Positions 8,518 to 17,422 of a stretch of 64,000 bases of DNA are shown here, in pieces. The stretch covers positions 124,001 to 188,000 of the forward strand of contig NZ_WNXQ01000004.1 in NCBI RefSeq assembly GCF_009789075.1. The letters run 5' to 3'. The notes below the pieces were generated by a model. That model was not told where the DNA came from. It made no database searches and saw only the letters and a program-made list of their open reading frames with translations. Both the position numbers and the translations under genes were made by a program. Source of the stretch: Pseudooceanicola pacificus (lineage in GTDB: Bacteria; Pseudomonadota; Alphaproteobacteria; Rhodobacterales; Rhodobacteraceae). Each line of letters opens with the position of its first letter. Position 1 is the stretch's first letter.

Positions 8518-9734
8518 ATGACACGGCACAGCAGGACGCCCGCCCGCTCGACGGGATCCGCGTGATCGAGATGGCGGGGCTGGGTATGGGTCCGCTTGCC
8601 GCGCAGACGCTCGGGGACTACGGCGCCGAGGTGATCAAGGTCGAACCGCTGGAGGGCGACCTGTTCCGCAGAACCTCGCCCCGCAGATCGGCAGGGATGG
8701 GGCACACCTTTTTGCAGTTCAACCGGAACAAGCGCAGTATCGCCGTCGACGTGAAATCGGCGCGCGGCAGCGACCTCGTGCGGCGGCTGGTCGAGGGGGC
8801 GGATGTCTTCCTGTCCAACACGCGGTCGGCCGCGCTGACCCGGCTTGGCCTGGACGGGGCGAGCCTGCGCGCCCGGAACCCGGGCCTGGTGTACTGCCTG
8901 TGCAACGGCTTTGCCGATGGCGGGCCCTATGCCGGCCGTCCGGCGGCGGACGACACGATCCAGGCCATGTCGGGGCTGGTCGACCTGCAGAACCGGGCCG
9001 GCGGCGGGGCGCATTTCACCGCGACGGTCGTGGCCGACAAGGTCGTCGCGCTGACCATCGTGAACACGGTGCTGGCGGCCCTTCTGCGGCGCGCGCGGAC
9101 CGGCACCGGGATCGCGGTCGAGGTGCCGATGTTCGAGACAATGGTGGCCTTCGTGCTGCCGGAACACATGGCCGGCGCGGCCTACGACCCCGCTGAGGGC
9201 GGGACCGGCTATGCGCGCCTGCTGAACCCGAACCGCGCGCCCTTCGCCACCAGCGACGGGCAACTCTGCGTGCTGCCCTATACCGACCAGCAATGGCAGA
9301 GGTTCTTTGCCCTGATCGGCCGGCCCGAGCTGGCCGAGGACCCGAGGTTTGCGACGCTCGACCAGCGGGCCCTGCATTTCGAGGATGTCTACGGCATCGT
9401 GCGCGCCGCCCTGCCGCAGAAGACGACCGCCGAATGGATCGCGCTGCTGGAACGGTCGGATATCCTCTACGGGCCGGTGAATACGGTCGAGGACCTGCTG
9501 GCGGACCCGCACCTGGCGGCCCGGAACATGTTCCCGGAACACGATCACCCGACCGAGGGGCGCATCCGCCTGCTGGGGTTTCCGGTCAGCGCCTCGGCCC
9601 CCTTCGCTGGTCTTGACAGGCTGCCGCCCCGGCTGGGCGAGCACGGCGCCGCCATCGCCGCCGAGGCCGGTCTGGGCGGCGACGAGATCCGGGCGATGAT
9701 CCGTGACGGAGAGCTTCTTGCCCCGCCGGACTGA
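8514..9734 (+). CDS. CaiB/BaiF (class III) CoA-transferase
   Basis: 406 residues. N-terminal GIRVIEMAGLGMGPLAAQ, then NRNKRSIAVDV, and the catalytic Asp146 in RPAADDTIQAMSG (aligned by the conserved Gln four residues later). It differs from the enzyme at 6046 by lacking the PGY lead-in to the Asp, so the two probably handle different acids. It is coupled to the preceding flavoprotein gene by ATGA and followed after 189 bp by a TRAP transporter, which suggests that the imported acid is a substrate of this enzyme. Confidence 0.88.
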   Translation: MNDTAQQDARPLDGIRVIEMAGLGMGPLAAQTLGDYGAEVIKVEPLEGDLFRRTSPRRSAGMGHTFLQFNRNKRSIAVDVKSARGSDLVRRLVEGADVFLSNTRSAALTRLGLDGASLRARNPGLVYCLCNGFADGGPYAGRPAADDTIQAMSGLVDLQNRAGGGAHFTATVVADKVVALTIVNTVLAALLRRARTGTGIAVEVPMFETMVAFVLPEHMAGAAYDPAEGGTGYARLLNPNRAPFATSDGQLCVLPYTDQQWQRFFALIGRPELAEDPRFATLDQRALHFEDVYGIVRAALPQKTTAEWIALLERSDILYGPVNTVEDLLADPHLAARNMFPEHDHPTEGRIRLLGFPVSASAPFAGLDRLPPRLGEHGAAIAAEAGLGGDEIRAMIRDGELLAPPD

Positions 9735-9923
9735 AGGCGCCAGAGCCGAAAGCCCCCGGTCCGCGCCGCGAAACGAGATTGTGGTTTCCTCCGGGGAAAG
9801 ACTAGAGATAGATCAATGGAAGCTTCGGAGCCGCGGGGAGGCGGCGGGCCACGGCGGCACATCCGCCCGGCCCTGCCGGCGCACGGCGCCGCCTGAGCGG
9901 AAAACGGACGGGAGGACCTGTAG

Positions 9924-10457
9924 TTGAGACACCTGCGATTCATGATGAGCCGGATCGAAGTGGTTCTGGGGACCCTGGCGGCATTGATGCTTCTGGGGAT
10001 CATGGTCGCCATGTGCGCCGACACCTTCATGCGCTACGCATTCACCGCGCCGATTGCCGGCGTGCAGGACCTGGTCGGACGCTACCTGATGGTCGCGGCC
10101 TATTTCCTGATCCTGTCGCTCAGCTACACGGCCGGGTCGCAGGTCAGGATCGACTTCCTGAACGTGGCTCTGCCGCCGCGGCTGCGGCACCTGATCGAGG
10201 CGGTGACCTGCGCGGCGACCGCCGTCCTGTTCGCGCTGATCGGCTGGCTGGCCGGATCGCGGTCGCTGGTCAGCCTGGAGCGGGCCGAGATCATGCCGGG
10301 CCCGATCCCCTGGCCGGTCTGGGTGACAACGGCTGTGGTTGCCTTCGGAACCGGCCTTCTGGTGCTGCGGCTGATCCTGGATGCCGTCGGGCATGCCGCC
10401 GCCGTCCTGGGCGCGCGCGACGCGCCGCCCCTGCCTTCGGCCGAAGGGGGGCACTGA
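9924..10457 (+). CDS. dctQ: TRAP transporter small membrane subunit (DctQ family)
   Basis: 177 residues with four predicted membrane helices (about 12-34, 47-69, 88-110 and 130-152) and the DctQ-family pattern DTFMRYAF followed by RYLMVAAYFLILSLSY. It is the small integral-membrane subunit of a sodium-driven TRAP importer. The start is TTG at 9924, preceded by GGAGGA at good spacing; no ATG lies near the first helix. The large subunit gene follows within 5 bp and the binding protein gene after it, so the transporter is complete. Confidence 0.88.
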   Translation: MRHLRFMMSRIEVVLGTLAALMLLGIMVAMCADTFMRYAFTAPIAGVQDLVGRYLMVAAYFLILSLSYTAGSQVRIDFLNVALPPRLRHLIEAVTCAATAVLFALIGWLAGSRSLVSLERAEIMPGPIPWPVWVTTAVVAFGTGLLVLRLILDAVGHAAAVLGARDAPPLPSAEGGH

Positions 10458-10461
10458 TCCC

Positions 10462-11745
10462 ATGCTGGTCTTGCTGATCACAATTCTGATGCTGGGGCTG
10501 CTGGTCCTCGGGATGCCGGTGGGCTTTGCCATGGGCGTGGCCGGCGCGACCGGACTCTATGCGCTCGGGGGCACACGGTTTCTCTATGCCATCCTCGACA
10601 CCACACCCCTGTCGACCGTCGGCGTCTACGAACTGGTGACCATTCCGATGTTCCTGCTGATGGCCGAACTTGTCCTGTTGAGCGGTGTGACCGACGACCT
10701 GTTCAAGGCCGCCGCCGCATGGCTCAGCCGGATCCGCGGCGGCCTGGCCATGGCGACATCGGTGGCGGGTGCCGGTTTTGCCGCGATCTGCGGATCCTCC
10801 ACCGGATCGGCGGCCACACTGGCGGCGACGACGATTCCGTCCATGCTGCGGCAGGGTTACGATGCGCGACTCGCCAGTGGCGTGGTCGCCATCTCGGGCA
10901 CGCTTGCGATCCTGATCCCGCCCTCGGTCGGGATGATCGTCTACGGTTTCATGGCCGAGGTCTCGATCGCCAAGCTCTTCGTCGCCGGGGTCCTGCCCGG
11001 GATGCTGGTGATGTTCACCATCATCCTGACGGTGGCGATCCTGGTGCGCATCGACCCCGACGCCGCCCCGCCGGTGCAAAGCGTCCCCATGCGCGAGCGG
11101 TTCCGGCTGCTGACCGGGGTCATCCCAACACTGGTACTTTTCGGCTTCGTGACCGGAGCGATCTACAGCGGCGCCACCACCCCGACCGAAGCCTCGGCCG
11201 TTGGCGCCGCCGGGGCCTTCATCCTGGCGCTGGCACGCGGGCGGTGGCAGTTCGGGCTTTTCGCCCATGCCTTCCGGCGGGCCGCGATGACAAGTTGCAT
11301 GATCCTGACGATCATCCTGGGGGCGCATATCTTCGGCTACTTCATCACCATCACCCGCCTGACGCAGGACATCATCTCCTACGTGGCGGCGCTGGAAGCC
11401 AACCGGTGGGTCATCCTGCTGATCATCCTGGCCGGCTATGTCGTGCTGGGCATGATCATGGACCAGATGGCGATCCTGGTTCTGACGGTGCCCATCGTCG
11501 TGCCGCTGGTCGACAGCCTGGGGTTCGACCTGATCTGGTTCGGCGTGGTCTTCATCATCGTGGCCGAGATCGGGCTGGTGACGCCACCGCTGGGGCTGAA
11601 CTGCTTCGTCGTCGCCCGCTATGCCGAACGCCCGCTGGGCCAGGTCTTTCGCGGCACCTTCCCCCATGTCATCGCCCATTTCATGGTCATCGCGATCCTG
11701 CTGATGTTCCCGGCGATCGTCTTGTGGCTGCCCAGCCGGATGTAG
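10462..11745 (+). CDS. dctM: TRAP transporter large membrane subunit (DctM family)
   Basis: 427 residues, about twelve membrane helices, with DctM-type segments GSSTGSAATLAATTIPSM near residue 110 and LVTPPLGLNCFVV near the C-terminus. It is the transport channel subunit. The start at 10462 has AGGGGGG upstream and begins directly with the first membrane helix MLVLLITILMLGLLVL. An in-frame start at 10381 would add an unrelated tail overlapping dctQ. Carboxylates are the usual cargo of this transporter class. Confidence 0.9.
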   Translation: MLVLLITILMLGLLVLGMPVGFAMGVAGATGLYALGGTRFLYAILDTTPLSTVGVYELVTIPMFLLMAELVLLSGVTDDLFKAAAAWLSRIRGGLAMATSVAGAGFAAICGSSTGSAATLAATTIPSMLRQGYDARLASGVVAISGTLAILIPPSVGMIVYGFMAEVSIAKLFVAGVLPGMLVMFTIILTVAILVRIDPDAAPPVQSVPMRERFRLLTGVIPTLVLFGFVTGAIYSGATTPTEASAVGAAGAFILALARGRWQFGLFAHAFRRAAMTSCMILTIILGAHIFGYFITITRLTQDIISYVAALEANRWVILLIILAGYVVLGMIMDQMAILVLTVPIVVPLVDSLGFDLIWFGVVFIIVAEIGLVTPPLGLNCFVVARYAERPLGQVFRGTFPHVIAHFMVIAILLMFPAIVLWLPSRM

Positions 11746-11771
11746 GCCGAAATCACGGTTTAAAGCGCTAT

Positions 11772-11789
11772 AGTTCTGCTTTTAGAACT
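11772..11789 (+). other. Short hairpin between dctM and dctP
   Basis: AGTTCT at 11772-11777 pairs with AGAACT at 11784-11789 around the loop GCTTTT. It lies in the 118-bp gap before the binding-protein gene. It may be an mRNA stabiliser that lets dctP be made in excess of the membrane subunits, or an operator. The stem is only six base pairs, so this is tentative. Confidence 0.35.
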
Positions 11790-11863
11790 TGCGGGGCCGG
11801 ATCGCGCTCAATATCCTTGAATGGATGGCGCGCGGACAGGCGCGCCGATGGGAGGAGAACACG

Positions 11864-12898
11864 ATGATGACCGCTAACCTGACTATTGTCGGCGGCGTGG
11901 TGCTGGCCGGTGCGATGCTGCTGCCGGGGCTGGCCACCGCACAGGACTACGACCCGATCACGCTGAAGCTGGCGGACTCGTTCCCCACGACCCATGTGAT
12001 TTCGGAGGAAGGCGCACAGTACTTCATGGATCAGGTCAAGACGCTGTCGGACGGCAAGATCACGATCGAGTATTTCCCGGCCTCGCAACTGGGCAAGGCA
12101 GGCGACTTCCTCACCCTCCTGCAGACCGGTCTGGTCGATATCGCCTATGTGCCGCCGGCATACGTGTCGGAAAAGATGCCGCTGTCCGATGTCGGCAGCC
12201 TTCCGGGCCTCTTCTCGGATGTCTGCGCGGGCAGCAGGGCCTATCGCGAGCTGGCAACCGAAGGGCCGGTCGCACAGAACGATTTCCAGGACCAGGGGAT
12301 CCGCCCCCTGTTCGCGACGCCGCTGCCCCCCTACCAGATCAGCGGCCCGGATGTTCCGGTAAACTCGCTGGACGACCTCAAGGGCCGCAAGATCCGGTCC
12401 ACCGGCGCGGCCACCAACCTGGTTGTCGAGGCCCTGGGCGGGGTGCCGGTGAACATTCCCGGCGCCGAGACCTACGAGGCGCTGGACCGGGGCACCATCG
12501 ATTTCAACCTCGGGCCCTACAGCTCGTACAAGGGCTATGACCTGTACGACCAGACCAACTTTGGCACCGTCGGCTTCGGGTTCGCCAACATCATCATCAC
12601 CTATTCGGTCAGCCAGGAAACCTTGGACAACCTGCCCGAGGCGGCCCGGGCCGTCCTGACCGAGGCGGGAACGGCGACCTCGGATCACCTGTGCAGCGCG
12701 CTGGAGACCGAGAACGACACCGCCATCAAGGAGATGACCGACCTCGGCGCCAAATTCTACAAGGCGACGCCGGAAAGTCTGGCGGATTTCGCCGAGAAGG
12801 CGAAGACCATCCAGCAGAAATGGGCCGAGGGGCTGGACGGACGCGGGTTCAAGGGCACCGAAACGCTGGAAGCCATGAAAGCGGCCCTGTCGGAATAA
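11864..12898 (+). CDS. dctP: TRAP transporter periplasmic substrate-binding protein (DctP family)
   Basis: 344 residues. The signal peptide is about 1-26 (cleavage after ATA, before QDYD), so it is exported. DctP features follow: LKLADSFPTTH, FPASQLGKAGDFLTLLQTGLVDIAYVPPAY region near 65-95, and DDLKGRKIRSTG near 175, the segment that usually supplies the carboxylate-binding Arg. The ribosome site GGAGGAGAA precedes ATG 11864. It completes the dctQ-dctM-dctP transporter and ends before a strong terminator. Confidence 0.92.
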   Translation: MMTANLTIVGGVVLAGAMLLPGLATAQDYDPITLKLADSFPTTHVISEEGAQYFMDQVKTLSDGKITIEYFPASQLGKAGDFLTLLQTGLVDIAYVPPAYVSEKMPLSDVGSLPGLFSDVCAGSRAYRELATEGPVAQNDFQDQGIRPLFATPLPPYQISGPDVPVNSLDDLKGRKIRSTGAATNLVVEALGGVPVNIPGAETYEALDRGTIDFNLGPYSSYKGYDLYDQTNFGTVGFGFANIIITYSVSQETLDNLPEAARAVLTEAGTATSDHLCSALETENDTAIKEMTDLGAKFYKATPESLADFAEKAKTIQQKWAEGLDGRGFKGTETLEAMKAALSE

Positions 12899-12939
12899 GG
12901 CCGCCGCGCGTCGGGTGATCCCGCCGCACGGACGGACAC

Positions 12940-12974
12940 AAGGGCCGGGAGGTGTCGTACCGCCCGGCCCTTTT
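12940..12974 (+). terminator. Rho-independent terminator after dctP
   Basis: AAGGGCCGGG (12940-12949) pairs perfectly with CCCGGCCCTT (12963-12972) around a 13-base loop, followed by TT. It closes the plus-strand operon that starts at 7546. Confidence 0.85.
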
Positions 12975-13004
12975 CATGCGCCGCCCGTGCAAGGGCGCAC
13001 GGGG

Positions 13005-13799
13005 TCAGGTGCTGGTAAAGCCGCCATCGACGGCCAGCGCCGCGCCGGTGACATAGGCCGAACGGTCGGACATCAGCCAGACCGCCTGATCGGCGATCTC
13101 TTCGGGACGGGCCAGCCGCCCGATGGGTGTCTTGCGCGCGATAGCTTCCAGCTTGTCCGCGCTGCTGTGCGCGATCAGGGGCGTTTCCACGTAGCCCGGG
13201 CAGATCGCGTTGACCCGGATCCCGGCCCGGCCATAGTCGATGGCGGCCGATTTCGTCAGCCCGATGACGCCATGCTTGGCCGCCGCGTAGTGCGATGCCA
13301 TCGGCATGCCGACCAGCCCGGCGATCGAGGCCATGTTCACGATGGACGCCCCCGCGGTCATCGCCACCAGCTCGTGCTTCATGCAGAGCCACACGCCGGT
13401 CAGGTTCACGTCGATCATCAGCCGCCAGGACTCGTAGTCCAGTTCGCCGGTTCTCAGCCCGGTCGACCCGGTCTCGTTCGATCCGATACCGGCGTTGTTC
13501 AGCGCGGCATCCAGCCGGCCGAAACGGTCGACGACGCCCGCGACCATCGCGGCCACGCTGTCCCGGTCCGCGACATCCACGGCCAGGGCCTCGGCCGTCG
13601 CGCCGGATTGCGCGATCTCTTGGGCCAGGGCGCGGGCGCCATCCAGGTTGCGGTCCGCCAGGGCCACAAGGGCACCGTCCCGGGCCGCCGCCCGGGCCGT
13701 GGCAGCGCCGATCCCCGAGGCCGCGCCGGTGATCAGAACGATCTTTCCCGCCAGCAGCCCCTGCCCCCCGCCCTGCATGTCGGGTTGCCTGTCGCTCAT
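13005..13799 (-). CDS. SDR-family oxidoreductase
   Basis: 264 residues. Cofactor motif TGAASGIG near 23-30, NNAG in ALNNAGIGSNE, catalytic Ser in NMASIAG, and Tyr/Lys in YAAAK. The Asp after the second strand (ALADRNLDG) points to NAD(H). The start at 13799 follows GAGGAGGA; the longer in-frame start at 13868 is not supported. It follows another SDR gene after 94 bp on the same strand, downstream of the Rieske dioxygenase genes. A dihydrodiol or hydroxyacyl dehydrogenase is plausible from that context, without direct proof. Confidence 0.87.
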   Translation of the reverse strand: MSDRQPDMQGGGQGLLAGKIVLITGAASGIGAATARAAARDGALVALADRNLDGARALAQEIAQSGATAEALAVDVADRDSVAAMVAGVVDRFGRLDAALNNAGIGSNETGSTGLRTGELDYESWRLMIDVNLTGVWLCMKHELVAMTAGASIVNMASIAGLVGMPMASHYAAAKHGVIGLTKSAAIDYGRAGIRVNAICPGYVETPLIAHSSADKLEAIARKTPIGRLARPEEIADQAVWLMSDRSAYVTGAALAVDGGFTST

Positions 13800-13893
13800 C
13801 TGTTTGTCCTCCTCGCGGTCCGGTTGGCACGCAGGATAGCCGGGTTTCGGCCGGATGACCTGTCCCAAGGGAAGTGACCGGACACCCCCGCCG

Positions 13894-14646
13894 TCAGCCG
13901 GCCGCCACGCCCATACCGCCCGAGACGCCCAGCGTCTCGCCGGTAATGTAGCCGGCCTCGCGCGAGGCGATGAAGGCGACTGTAGCGGCGACCTCCTCGG
14001 GCGTGCCGAGGCGGCGGGCCAGGGTCGCGTTCTCCATCGCCTGCAGCAGCTTGTCGCCGCCGTCCTGCACCGCGCGGCGCAACAGGGGCGTGTCGATGGG
14101 GCCCGGAACGATGGTGTTGCAGGTGATCCCGTAGCGGGCGTTTTCCATCGCCAGCGACTTGGTGAAGGCGATCAGCCCGCCCTTGGCCGCAGAATAGACG
14201 GACCCGCCGCGCGAGCCGAGGCGCCCCGCCTCGGACCCGATGTTGACGATACGGCCGAACCCCTTCTGCTGCATCGCGGGCAGGGTGGCATGGGTCACGG
14301 CAAAGACCGCTTCGAGGTTGATCAGCAAAAGGCGGCGCCAGTCCTCCTCGGTCGTCTGGGTGAAGAAGGCATGCTGGTCGACGCCCGCATTGTTGATCAC
14401 GATGTCAAAGGGACCCTGTTCGGCGATCAGCTCGCGCAGGCGGGCAAAGTCGGTCAGGTCCACCGCGGCGACCTGCGCGCCGCCGCCGCAATCAGCGGCC
14501 AGGGCGGTGGCGATGTCCGGGTTGCGGTCGAAGATCGACACCCGCACGCCCTCGGCCGCCAGGCGTCGCACGATGGCGGCGCCGATGCCCTTGGCGCCGC
14601 CGGTGATCATGGCCGACAACCCGGCCAGCCGGGTGTTCAGGTCCAT
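13894..14646 (-). CDS. SDR-family oxidoreductase
   Basis: 250 residues with TGGAKGIG near 15-22, NNAG (INNAGVDQH), the catalytic Ser in NIGSEAG and YSAAK. The Asp in SIFDRNPDI suggests NAD(H). The ATG at 14646 is one base past the stop of the upstream crotonase gene and has GGGG about nine bases upstream. It belongs to the Rieske dioxygenase operon, where an SDR could re-aromatise a cis-diol or oxidise a hydroxyacyl-CoA. The unusually Gly-rich C-terminus (GVSGGMGVAAG) is normal for this SDR branch. Confidence 0.87.
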   Translation of the reverse strand: MDLNTRLAGLSAMITGGAKGIGAAIVRRLAAEGVRVSIFDRNPDIATALAADCGGGAQVAAVDLTDFARLRELIAEQGPFDIVINNAGVDQHAFFTQTTEEDWRRLLLINLEAVFAVTHATLPAMQQKGFGRIVNIGSEAGRLGSRGGSVYSAAKGGLIAFTKSLAMENARYGITCNTIVPGPIDTPLLRRAVQDGGDKLLQAMENATLARRLGTPEEVAATVAFIASREAGYITGETLGVSGGMGVAAG

Positions 14647-14647
14647 G

Positions 14648-15463
14648 TCATTCACCCCGGAACACCGGGGCACGGCGTTCGATGACGGCCTTCAGCCCCT
14701 CCATCGAATCCTTCGTGCCCGACAGCGACGCGGTTTCCCGCGCCTCGTCCGGCAGGGCGGATTCGAATCCGCGCGCCAGCCCGTTCCACATCAGCCGCTT
14801 GGTGGCCGACTGCGCCTTGGGGGCGCCTGCGGCCAGCAGGCGCGCGGTCTCCCTCACCTCCTCGTCGAGCCGGTCGTCGGGGACCATGCGCGTGACAAGG
14901 CCGATGCGCTCGGCCTCCTCGGCCTCGACGATGCGGTTGGTCAGGACCATGTCCATCGCCCGGCGGAAGCCAACGATCTTGGACAGGGTCGCCGTGGCCC
15001 CGGCATCGGGCGACATGCCCACCCGGGTCGCACCGGCCATGAATTTCGCGCTTGCCCCGCAGATCACGATGTCCGAAGCGCAGACCAGCCCCAGCCCGGC
15101 CCCGCCCGCGGCAAAGCCGTGCACCCGGGTCACGACCGGCACCTCCAGGTTCACCAGCGCCGAGACGCAGACCTGCAGATAGGCCGTGGCCATGCGCAGG
15201 TAGTGCGGCAGGTCATCGCCCTTTGAGACGAAGTCCTTCACGTTGCCGCCGCCCGAGAAGATCTTGCCGTTGCCCGACAGGATCACCGCCCGGACGCGGG
15301 CGTCGCCGTGCACCCGCATGACGACATCCTGAAAGACCTTCATCAGGTCGACGTCAAAGCCGTTGCCCGTTTCGGGCCGGTTCAGCGTGACATGCGCGAT
15401 GCCCGCGCCGTAGCTCAGCAGCACCGGTCCTTCGCCGACCAGCGTGTCCGTTTCGCCTGTCAT
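14648..15463 (-). CDS. Enoyl-CoA hydratase/isomerase family protein, PaaG-like active site
   Basis: 271 residues, crotonase fold. The oxyanion segments are FSGGGNV near 69-75 and GFAAGGAG near 116-123. Both hydratase glutamates are missing (Gly125 and Ala145), and Asp153 is present in GMSPDAGATATL, the PaaG-type isomerase signature. The start at 15463 has an excellent GGGGAGGAG site. It sits between the dioxygenase beta subunit gene and an SDR gene, so the oxygenase product may be acted on as a CoA thioester. Confidence 0.87.
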   Translation of the reverse strand: MTGETDTLVGEGPVLLSYGAGIAHVTLNRPETGNGFDVDLMKVFQDVVMRVHGDARVRAVILSGNGKIFSGGGNVKDFVSKGDDLPHYLRMATAYLQVCVSALVNLEVPVVTRVHGFAAGGAGLGLVCASDIVICGASAKFMAGATRVGMSPDAGATATLSKIVGFRRAMDMVLTNRIVEAEEAERIGLVTRMVPDDRLDEEVRETARLLAAGAPKAQSATKRLMWNGLARGFESALPDEARETASLSGTKDSMEGLKAVIERRAPVFRGE

Positions 15464-15486
15464 GGGCTCCTCCCCTCCTTCCCCGG

Positions 15487-16044
15487 TCAGACGAGGAAGG
15501 ACAGCGTGTAGATCGCCTTGTTGTTGTTGATCAGAACGACCTTCTTGTAGGCCATCCGCAACTCTCCCCCGACCCGCCGCAGCGAATACTCGTTGCGCGA
15601 GGCCCACATGGTGTCACCACGCATGTTGGTCTCGAAAATCTGGCTGTTGCACATCACCTTGAGGTCCTCGCTGTCGGACTTCAACAGCTCGAAGTTCGAG
15701 ATCACCCGCGCCAGCTGTGACGGCGGTGTCTGCGAATGCCTGCGCCCGGTCTTGAGCTGCCGCACCCGCAGCGCGATGCGCGAACGGTTGTCGTAGATCA
15801 GCGACATCTGCCGCTCCGGATCCGTATCGGTCCCGTTTGCCGGCACCCAGTAGAGCGCGTCATCTGTCCACAGGGCCTCCCACGCGTCGTAGTCGTGGAT
15901 GTCCTGAAGCCGCGCCTCGCGAAAGATGAACTGCTGCACCTCGTGGTAGAGCTCGGGGTTGAACGCCTTTTCATAGACGCGCGGCTTGCCGACCCATTCC
16001 TTGAGGATGTCGGGGCCTTCGATCTCGGCTGCTTCGGTGCTCAT
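15487..16044 (-). CDS. Aromatic-ring-hydroxylating dioxygenase beta subunit
   Basis: 185 residues of the SnoaL-like cystatin fold found in small subunits of Rieske dioxygenases: FIFREARLQDIHDYDAWEAL near 39-58, YDNRSRIALRV near 84-94, and the C-terminal YKKVVLINNNKAIYTLSFLV. It has a structural role in the alpha3beta3 enzyme. The ATG overlaps the alpha subunit stop by 4 bp. No separate ferredoxin or reductase gene follows. Confidence 0.9.
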   Translation of the reverse strand: MSTEAAEIEGPDILKEWVGKPRVYEKAFNPELYHEVQQFIFREARLQDIHDYDAWEALWTDDALYWVPANGTDTDPERQMSLIYDNRSRIALRVRQLKTGRRHSQTPPSQLARVISNFELLKSDSEDLKVMCNSQIFETNMRGDTMWASRNEYSLRRVGGELRMAYKKVVLINNNKAIYTLSFLV

Positions 16045-17297
16045 TTGTCTTCCATCACTTCGCGGTAGTGTTCCCAGATCGCGCGCGACGGCAGGTCGTC
16101 GGTCGAATGACCGATGCGATAGCCGTCCTCGTCGCGCCGTTCGCGGTGTTCGCCGCGCTTGAGGAACAGGTATTCCGGTTCGCGGATTTCCAGGCCGCGC
16201 TGGTTGCGCTCGTACATCTCGGTGTCGTCGGCCAGCAGGAAACCCGCCGGCCCCACGGATCCCATGGTCTGCTGGCGTAGCCGGCGGTTGATATCGGGCG
16301 CGCCCTTGAACTGGATCGCGGTCGAATGCTGGATCGACTCACTGGCCGAGACCGGCTCGATGACGAAGATCTGGATCTCGGCGATGAAGAGGTTCGGAAA
16401 GATCATCGTGTGCGGCGTGCCGTCGATCATGATCTGGCGCGCACGGTCCGCGCCATAGGCCTCGTTCATCTGGGCGACATAGTCGGGCAGGCGCTCGGGC
16501 GTGGTGCCGAACCACGACATCGGCTTGTCGCGGCGGCGGAATTCGGGGCGCGGATCGACCTCAGTATGGCCGTTGCCCAGGTCGCGGGTCACGGCCACGG
16601 CGTTGTCACCGTAGAGGTCGCCGATGGCACTGTCCGAGACCGAGAAGATCGAGGAATGCACGAAGGCCGGGTGATAGCCGTCGCATTCGTTTTCCAGGAT
16701 GAACTTCCAGTTGGCGCGGGTGCGGTGCTTGAGGAATCCCGCAGTGATCTCGATCTCGCCGGTCGGGGAATTGTCGCAGAGCTGGTCGATGCAGCGTTTC
16801 GCCCCGGCCAGGTGTTCCTCGATCGTCGGGCCCTCGGGGGCCATCGAACCGAAGATGAAACCGCGGTAGTTCGCGATCCGCGTGACCTTGCCCAGGCCAA
16901 GCTGCGACTTGTCGGTGCCCTTGTAGCCCTCGGGGAAGGCATAGTTGATCAGCTCGCCGGTGTTGGCGAAGGTCCAGGAATGATACGGGCAGGTGAACCG
17001 CGCGCGGTTGCCGCGTTCCTGCACGCAGACGGCATTGCCCCGGTGCGGGCAGCGGTTCAGCAAGAGCTGGATCTCGCCTTTCATGTCGCGGACCATCAGC
17101 ACCGGCATCGGGCCGATGGACTTGGTGACGAAGTCGTTCTTCTGCGGCACTTCACTTTCGTGACCGATGTAGACCCAGGTGCGGAACCAGATCTTCTCGA
17201 CCTCTTCCTTGAAGATGCCCTGGTCGTAGTAGAGCGACCCGTGAACCCGGCCGGGCTGGATCAGCTCGTCCCACTTCGGTTTGAAGCCTCCGTCCAT
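16041..17297 (-). CDS. Rieske non-heme iron dioxygenase alpha subunit
   Basis: Catalytic subunit that adds dioxygen to an aromatic or alicyclic ring. 418 residues. The Rieske centre ligands are Cys83/His85 (CPHRG) and Cys103/His106 (CPYHSW). The mononuclear iron site is ENECDGYHPAFVH with bridging Asp206 and ligands His209 and His214. The start at 17297 has GGGAGGGAGA upstream; the longer ORF from 17393 reads through promoter sequence. It is first in an operon with beta subunit, crotonase and two SDR genes. A candidate operator overlaps its promoter. The electron-transfer partners are not in this window. Confidence 0.93.
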   Translation of the reverse strand: MDGGFKPKWDELIQPGRVHGSLYYDQGIFKEEVEKIWFRTWVYIGHESEVPQKNDFVTKSIGPMPVLMVRDMKGEIQLLLNRCPHRGNAVCVQERGNRARFTCPYHSWTFANTGELINYAFPEGYKGTDKSQLGLGKVTRIANYRGFIFGSMAPEGPTIEEHLAGAKRCIDQLCDNSPTGEIEITAGFLKHRTRANWKFILENECDGYHPAFVHSSIFSVSDSAIGDLYGDNAVAVTRDLGNGHTEVDPRPEFRRRDKPMSWFGTTPERLPDYVAQMNEAYGADRARQIMIDGTPHTMIFPNLFIAEIQIFVIEPVSASESIQHSTAIQFKGAPDINRRLRQQTMGSVGPAGFLLADDTEMYERNQRGLEIREPEYLFLKRGEHRERRDEDGYRIGHSTDDLPSRAIWEHYREVMEDK

Positions 17298-17348
17298 CGT
17301 CTCTCCCTCCCCGGGTTGCCTGCCGACATCTGCGTGCGGATTTTGATA

Positions 17349-17372
17349 AAACCGGACAGCCATCCTAATAAT
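17349..17372. promoter_or_regulatory. Candidate TetR operator, Rieske operon
   Basis: Begins AAACCGGACAGCCATCCTAA and ends TAAT. It matches the site at 42233 in 20 of 24 positions and the site at 36709 in most of its conserved positions (AAACCG at the left, TAAT or AAAT at the right). The core GGAC-N4-ATCC is a near-palindrome. The regulator is inferred to be the TetR protein encoded at 36731. Confidence 0.6.
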
Positions 17373-17393
17373 TGCCGACGGGCGCCAAGTCAA
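17365..17393 (-). promoter_or_regulatory. Sigma-70-like promoter of the Rieske operon
   Basis: On the minus strand: -35 TTGACT at 17393-17388, 17-base spacer, -10 TATTAG at 17370-17365. The -10 box lies inside the 24-bp operator at 17349-17372, which is the geometry expected for repression by steric block. Confidence 0.65.
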
Positions 17394-17422
17394 TGCCGTG
17401 CGACGGGCCGTTCCGGCGCCGC

